Assembly (NCBI RefSeq): GCF_954871325.1
Contig: NC_088779.1
Coordinates: 10,790,846 to 10,854,845, forward strand
Direction: 5' to 3'
DNA length: 64,000 nucleotides
From: Gordionus sp. m RMFG-2023
Lineage: Eukaryota > Nematomorpha > Gordioida > Chordodea > Parachordodidae
Part shown: positions 59,079 through 64,000 of the stretch, in pieces
Position numbering within the stretch: the first letter of the stretch is position 1
How the letters are laid out: each line of letters opens with the position of its first letter
Made by a program: the position numbers and the translations under genes
Notes under the pieces: model-generated
Seen by the model: only the letters and a program-made list of their open reading frames with translations
The model's database searches: none
What the model was told of the DNA's origin: nothing

Positions 59079-60204
59079 ATCAAAACCAATTACTTAATGT
59101 GCCTATATTACAATATTATTCCATTTCTTATAAATACTCAGACTATATTTATTTGTATTATGTAAAGTTTTAGTATGATGTTTGAACTAAATAGCTATAG
59201 TATTCAAATGTGCAATTATTTGTTTGCTTTCAAAATGAGGTCATCATAGGATCAGCTATTAATCACAAAATATTTCAATAATATATTTTCTACTCATTTA
59301 ATTTAATATTTAACAAAAAAAATATTGCTCAAAAAATTGTAAAATTAGCTTCTAATAAACATCTTTTATTAGGTATTCTTGAGTTTGAAAGCTTTTATTT
59401 TATGTATAATATAATTTTGATTTAATTTTCTTATTATGAACTTGTTAAAATTATATAATAATGTAAATTATACATGCATTAATAAAATTATTAAAAAGTA
59501 ATCTACATGTATACATATAAGGAGAGGGGAGTGGACGCTAGGCTACAATAATGTATTCATGTCCTTCTCTTATAGATGTATTTACATTTGAATTTTATAA
59601 TAAATAATTATTTAATTTTTAATAAAATGGCTATGAAATTAGTGTTAAGCTTTAAAAAACATCTGTCATATTCCTCCAAAGATACAGATATATCAATTAT
59701 TCGTTTTTAATGAATCGATTAATTTATCATTCATGTACAAGTTAGCCACGTCAAAATTTCCAAGCGGGGAAAATTCTTCAAACGAGAGAAAATTTGCCCA
59801 CGTTCGGCCTGTGATGGCGTGATCTTTGTCCAGTCATATGGGCTTATTCAACTTCCTTTATTAACTTATTACCTTATAATTTTCTTTATAGTGCTTAAAA
59901 ATTAAGGCGCTTTATTGCATTTTATTTAATGGTAGATATAGAAGAATAAATCTATTAGTTGGATTTTTTGTTAAGAAATTATTTCACGAATCTAAATTTG
60001 TTTCTTAAACGACATTGAAAATGAATCTTTTACATAAAATATGATTCTTTTTATTAATTGGCAATTGAACTTTGAAGATATCTATTTAAATGATATTAAT
60101 AATATCAAATTTACTCATTTAAATTAATATAAAATAATTTTTTTGCTTTTACCCCCAAAAGAAAAAATGCCGAACTTGTGTGTCTTATTATTGATTAAAT
60201 TATC
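59079..60204. other. intergenic, no gene seen
   Basis: The 3' flank of the Sgf11-like gene. An AATAAA at 59354-59359 could serve for polyadenylation. Nothing else was recognised. Confidence 0.45.
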
Positions 60205-61140
60205 CAGGCACGTAGCCATGAATTTTCTTCAAGGGGAAATATTTTTTTTAATATTGAAATGATTGTTTTTGAGCATTAAAAATTTATTAGAACTAATATA
60301 AATTTATTAAAACCAATCATATTAGAAAATATAATAATTTGGTACACAAATAATAAAATATTGGAAAACACAAAGTATTGAGAGCGAAAATAATACGTTT
60401 GAAAAATATTATTGGTATGTAAATCACAGTAAAATATAAAATTAAACATTTTATAATGATTTAAAAAGTTAGTCAAATTATCGTTCATAAATGAATTTGA
60501 TCTTTGCGATTGGGCCAATTGTTTTGTGTTCGGGATTAGATCTCGATGAGTAAAGCTAGTCTATTCAATCAATATTAAGATGTCATAATTTTAATATAGT
60601 TTTTATTCTCTGTAGAAAAAAAGGTCCTCTCTTTGTGCATGTATTAATTTTTATCATAACCAAATAGTTATTTTAATATATTTAGAAAACTTATAAAATA
60701 TACCTTAAAGTATGTAACACTCTCACTGTATTTCTTGGAGAATTATCTACAAAAATGAATCTCATGCCATTTAAATTCTGAAATTAATTGACTTTCGGAT
60801 ACATTTTTATCCTATGAAAAAAATTTAGCATATTTAATTTTTCAATATCAAGATTTGATATATCCTCAGATTAGAGGGAGTTATAAGATATAGTATTAAA
60901 TTTGAGAGCTAATTGGTAAATCACAAATCGTTCCATGATTTGAATCAAAATTAAATCCAAAAGTGGAATAAAAATGGTTATTTTATAGTAATTCTCAATT
61001 CAGTCCACCTTAATATTGGAACGATATGGTTGTCGGTGAAAATCGAGACTTGTAAAAAATCTTTCACTTTAATAATCACATAAATCTCGATAAATTCCTG
61101 ATCGATATTATTTTATAAGTCAACTACTAAATTGTCTATC
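60205..61140 (-). mobile_element. hAT transposon remnant, CAGGCACGTAGCC end
   Basis: The left end CAGGCACGTAGCCATGAATT resembles hAT ends of the CAGGCGCGT / CAGTGGCGTA group. The minus strand between about 61130 and 60880 keeps a transposase segment (DNHIV then SNIKVD then ENYYKITIFIPLLDL) equivalent to the EEYYKISIFIPFLDT segment of the copy at 45788. The right side runs directly into gypsy sequence, so this copy has only one recognisable end. Confidence 0.7.
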
Positions 61141-62760
61141 GGTTTCAGCAAATCCAACCAAAATCTAGTTCTCCGTCCTAAAAACATCTCCTCTGGCGAC
61201 GGCTCCTTTTCTACTGTTGTTATAGTACGCCACGGCCACCCACATCTCTCCGCCTCCATCCTTTGACTTTCTCAACCAGTTCTTTACCACCGCTACCATC
61301 CTCTCCGCTTGTCCATTCGAACTCGGATGATATGGATGCGCTAAAATGTGTTTCGCTCCAGTTTCTGTACAAAAGATTTTGAATTGTCTACTAATGAAGG
61401 CAGGACCCCCGTCCGTTACCACTATCATAGCAACTCCAAATTTGGCCCATAAATTTTTTAATATTTTTATCACGATCTGTGTTGTTAATCCTCTTACTTC
61501 CTCATATTCTACCCATTTCGAAAAAGCATCTACCACTAATATATATATTTTATTTTCGAAGTCAAAGAAATCCAAATGGATGCGCTCCCAAGGCTGCACT
61601 GTCTTCGGCCACACACTTTCTTTATCTTTTCGGGACATCGGAGCCCAAGAATTACATCTAACAGGTTCGACTGATATTTTCAATGTCTCGGTTCATTCCT
61701 AGCCACCAAACATATTCACGTCCCAACTGTTTCATTCTTTCCATTCCTTGATACCCAGCATAAATCATCGCCATTACCGCTTCTCTTAGTTTGGGTGGTA
61801 CAACACTCCTATTTCCTCGCACCAAACACTCATCTATTATCGCTAATTCCTTTTGTACATATTTATAGGTCCTCTCTCCCTCCCGTCATGTTTTCTGTCC
61901 CTTAAGGCACTCTTTGATCCGTCTCAATTCCTTATCTTTCAAATGCCCACTTTTAATCACTTCCCATGTTACTGGACCGCCTCTAGATACTCCTGCCATG
62001 ATCTGAATCAGCCCTTATTCAATTACTTCCTCCCTTTCCTCTTGTTCTTTCTCCTCCAAATCTTCTCCAGCTTCGCATCTGGATAAAATGTCTGGTAAAT
62101 AATTTTCCCTCCCTCGTCGATATTTCACTTGTACATCAAAACTGCCTACGAGCAATAACCATCTCTGCAGCCTAGGCGATAGCATTAGTTCCTTGTTGTC
62201 CTTCCGGAATAGATGCACCAACGGCTTGTGATCGGTGTAAATAATAAATCTGCCCCCGATCAGATATTCACGGCACTTTGTTAACCCGAAAATAACGTCC
62301 AATGTTTCTTGCTCAATCACTGAATACCTGGTCTCTGCCGCTCTAAATTCTTGAGAAAAATAACACCGGCCTTTCTACCCCATCAATAAAATGCAACAGC
62401 GCTCCTCCTACACATTTATGAGATGCATCCACCGTCAATATCACCTCCAATTCATTATTAAAACACACTAAAACGGGTTCCTTTCCTATTCGACCCCTCA
62501 ATTCTTTGAAGGACTTCTCTTGTTCATTTGTCCAATCAAATTTTCTTCCTTTCTTTAATAACTGATATAAGGGCGCTGCTATTTGAGAAAATCCTTTCAC
62601 GAACCGATGATAATAATTTACCATCCCCAAAAATGCCTGTACCTCTGCTTTATTACTGGGTCTTATCATATTATTAATTCCAGTCATATTTCTATCCACC
62701 GGCCGCACCTCCTTTCCTGTGATCATGTGCTCCAGATAAGTCACTTCGGTCACTCCCAAC
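61141..62760 (-). mobile_element. Ty3/gypsy fragment (RT end, RNase H, integrase), no LTRs in view
   Basis: Minus-strand pol sequence covers the end of reverse transcriptase and RNase H (FLGMVNYYHRFVKGFSQIAA, LTVDASHKCVGGALLHF, YTDHKPLVHLFRK, LPDILSR) and an integrase core (LDFFDFENKIYILVVDAFSK, VTDGGPAFISRQFKIF, HPSSNGQAERMVAVVKNW). It is the same general lineage as the element at 21465 but clearly a different family, with much less AT-rich codons. It is a broken partial copy bounded by a hAT element at 62761 and a hAT remnant on the other side. Confidence 0.92.
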
Positions 62761-64000
62761 CAGGGTTGCCATATCTCCCCACATCAGCAGGAGACTCCCG
62801 CAATTTTTTAGTTTACACTCAGACATCTCTCTCCCGCAAAACTACCGCATTTGGAAATCTCCAGCAAAAATCTCCCGCAATTTTCTAATTTTTCCCTCAA
62901 TTATTTTTTTAGTATTTTAACATTATAAATAATAATTTTGAGAGACATTAATTGATGATTTTTATTTTAAAATAATTTTAAATATTTATTCGAAAAATGT
63001 CTAAAAATTTCTTTCTATCCTGTTTTATTTTTATCCAATAATAAATCAACATCGTTTCATTCATATAAGTCAGTACAGGGGAGTATATCAACATCGATTG
63101 CAATACAAAAATATTCTCAATTAATAAATAATACAGATGCAACTACATCATCTATCATGTAGTTCAACATTCACAGAGCTATATCATCACAATGTGGGTC
63201 ATATCTTTTTCTCATGATATTAACGACTCCAATATAAGTGCAAACCTTACTTGTGGCAGTACAAAAATGAGCAAGGCTATCACAAGTGTTTTAGTACCTA
63301 AATCCTAGAGGTCAATTCTAGACCATTTGAAAGATGGGCATCCATATTCAATTCTAACATATGCATCTAATAAGGGAAATATTAAAACATTTCCTTTGAT
63401 CCTTCGCTATTTCAACAAGAATATGAACATTTCCATAAAACTGTTAAAATTTTTTCCTCTGATAGTGAAAAATTCAACGATGTAGCTAGCCATATAATGG
63501 TAAATATAGCTGATTCAGGGTTATCAATGATTTGCATGTCCGCTTTTTGCGCTGATAATGCCTCTAAAAATTGGCTAAAACCAAATATATAATATGTCAT
63601 GCCAGGAATTTTATAAATATCTCAATAACGACGGTAAACATTTAGTTCTATTATTTAAATCTCAAAAAAATATAATTAAGTTTTAGCAATGGCGCCATAA
63701 AATTTATTGTCAATTTTTAACTGTAAAGATGAACACATCTGCAGCATAATTTTGTGAATCTTTGTTATAGATTCTTCTGATTGCAACTACACATTAACAG
63801 CATGTAGTAGATTTCCTACATGTGAAATCATTTGCAAATATACGTCTATTCATTATTGAAAAAAAATTTTAAAATATTAGTAGGACAGCTTTTATAATCT
63901 TTATTTAAGAAATATTTTTTTAAAGGTTTATAAAATTATAAAATTTTAAAATTCCGATGGCGGGTATTGGGAACATATCGCAACCAACATTGTGCTGACT
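62761..64000 (-). mobile_element. hAT-type element entering from the right, CAGGGTTGCCATATC end
   Basis: The left end starts CAGGGTTGCCATATCTCCCC. It is followed by repeated CTCCCGCA / TCTCCCGCAA motifs up to about 62890, typical of hAT subterminal repeats. Minus-strand coding-like scraps follow: NIMRKRYDPHCDDIAL near 63200 and a frame at 63600-63412 (YIFGFSQFLEALSAQKADMQ). They could be a degraded transposase; I do not recognise them firmly. The candidate target duplication is CTCCCAAC (62753-62760), but the far end lies outside the window. Confidence 0.65.

Noticed and set aside
61346-62888. Plus-strand frames over the second gypsy fragment
   Set aside because: Antisense to recognisable integrase and RNase H coding sequence on the minus strand.

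Overview
This window is AT-rich animal nuclear DNA, apparently from an invertebrate. Three host gene families support that reading: intronless class A GPCRs, a 12-exon SLC5 sodium-coupled transporter with mostly short introns, and an Sgf11/ATXN7L3-type SAGA subunit with a 41-bp intron. I cannot name the species. There is no sign of bacterial organisation, and I recognised no rRNA, tRNA or CRISPR array.

Host genes. (1) 5313-6428 (+) and 15151-16161 (+) are two paralogous amine-receptor-like GPCRs. Both keep the amine-binding Asp of TM3, and both replace the arginine of the DRY motif with glutamine. (2) 37019-41361 (-) is a complete SLC5-type transporter; I resolved twelve exons that splice in frame to 544 residues. 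(3) 18780-21291 (-) is a decayed tandem duplicate of that transporter. (4) 57589-59078 (+) is an Sgf11/ATXN7L3-like protein of the SAGA deubiquitinase module, with an unrecognised C-terminal half.

Mobile DNA fills much of the rest. hAT DNA transposons dominate. One 2.6-kb copy (1503-4120) and several decayed copies sharing CAGGCGCGT-like ends (10118-11974, 33044-34823, 45788-47286, and remnants at 45200 and 60205) are present, along with others at 30801-32960, 53390-55324 and 62761 to the window end. Many have exact 8-bp target-site duplications. Several MITE families also occur: a near-palindromic TAGTGTTGTTAAA family, a GAACCC-rich family, a GGCCCG-rich family, a Harbinger-like 157-bp palindrome, and an 816-bp element with 8-bp duplications.

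A Ty3/gypsy LTR retrotransposon (21465-30684, -) sits in the 5' flank of the transporter pseudogene. It carries its own 5-bp target duplication, and it was itself invaded twice: by a short coding-poor LTR element in its integrase region, and by the 816-bp MITE in its gag-position region. A second, fragmentary gypsy copy lies at 61141-62760. The order of events can be read from the nesting: transporter duplication, gypsy insertion, then the secondary insertions.

The long stretches between these features are AT-rich DNA with homopolymer runs and no supportable gene. They are listed individually.
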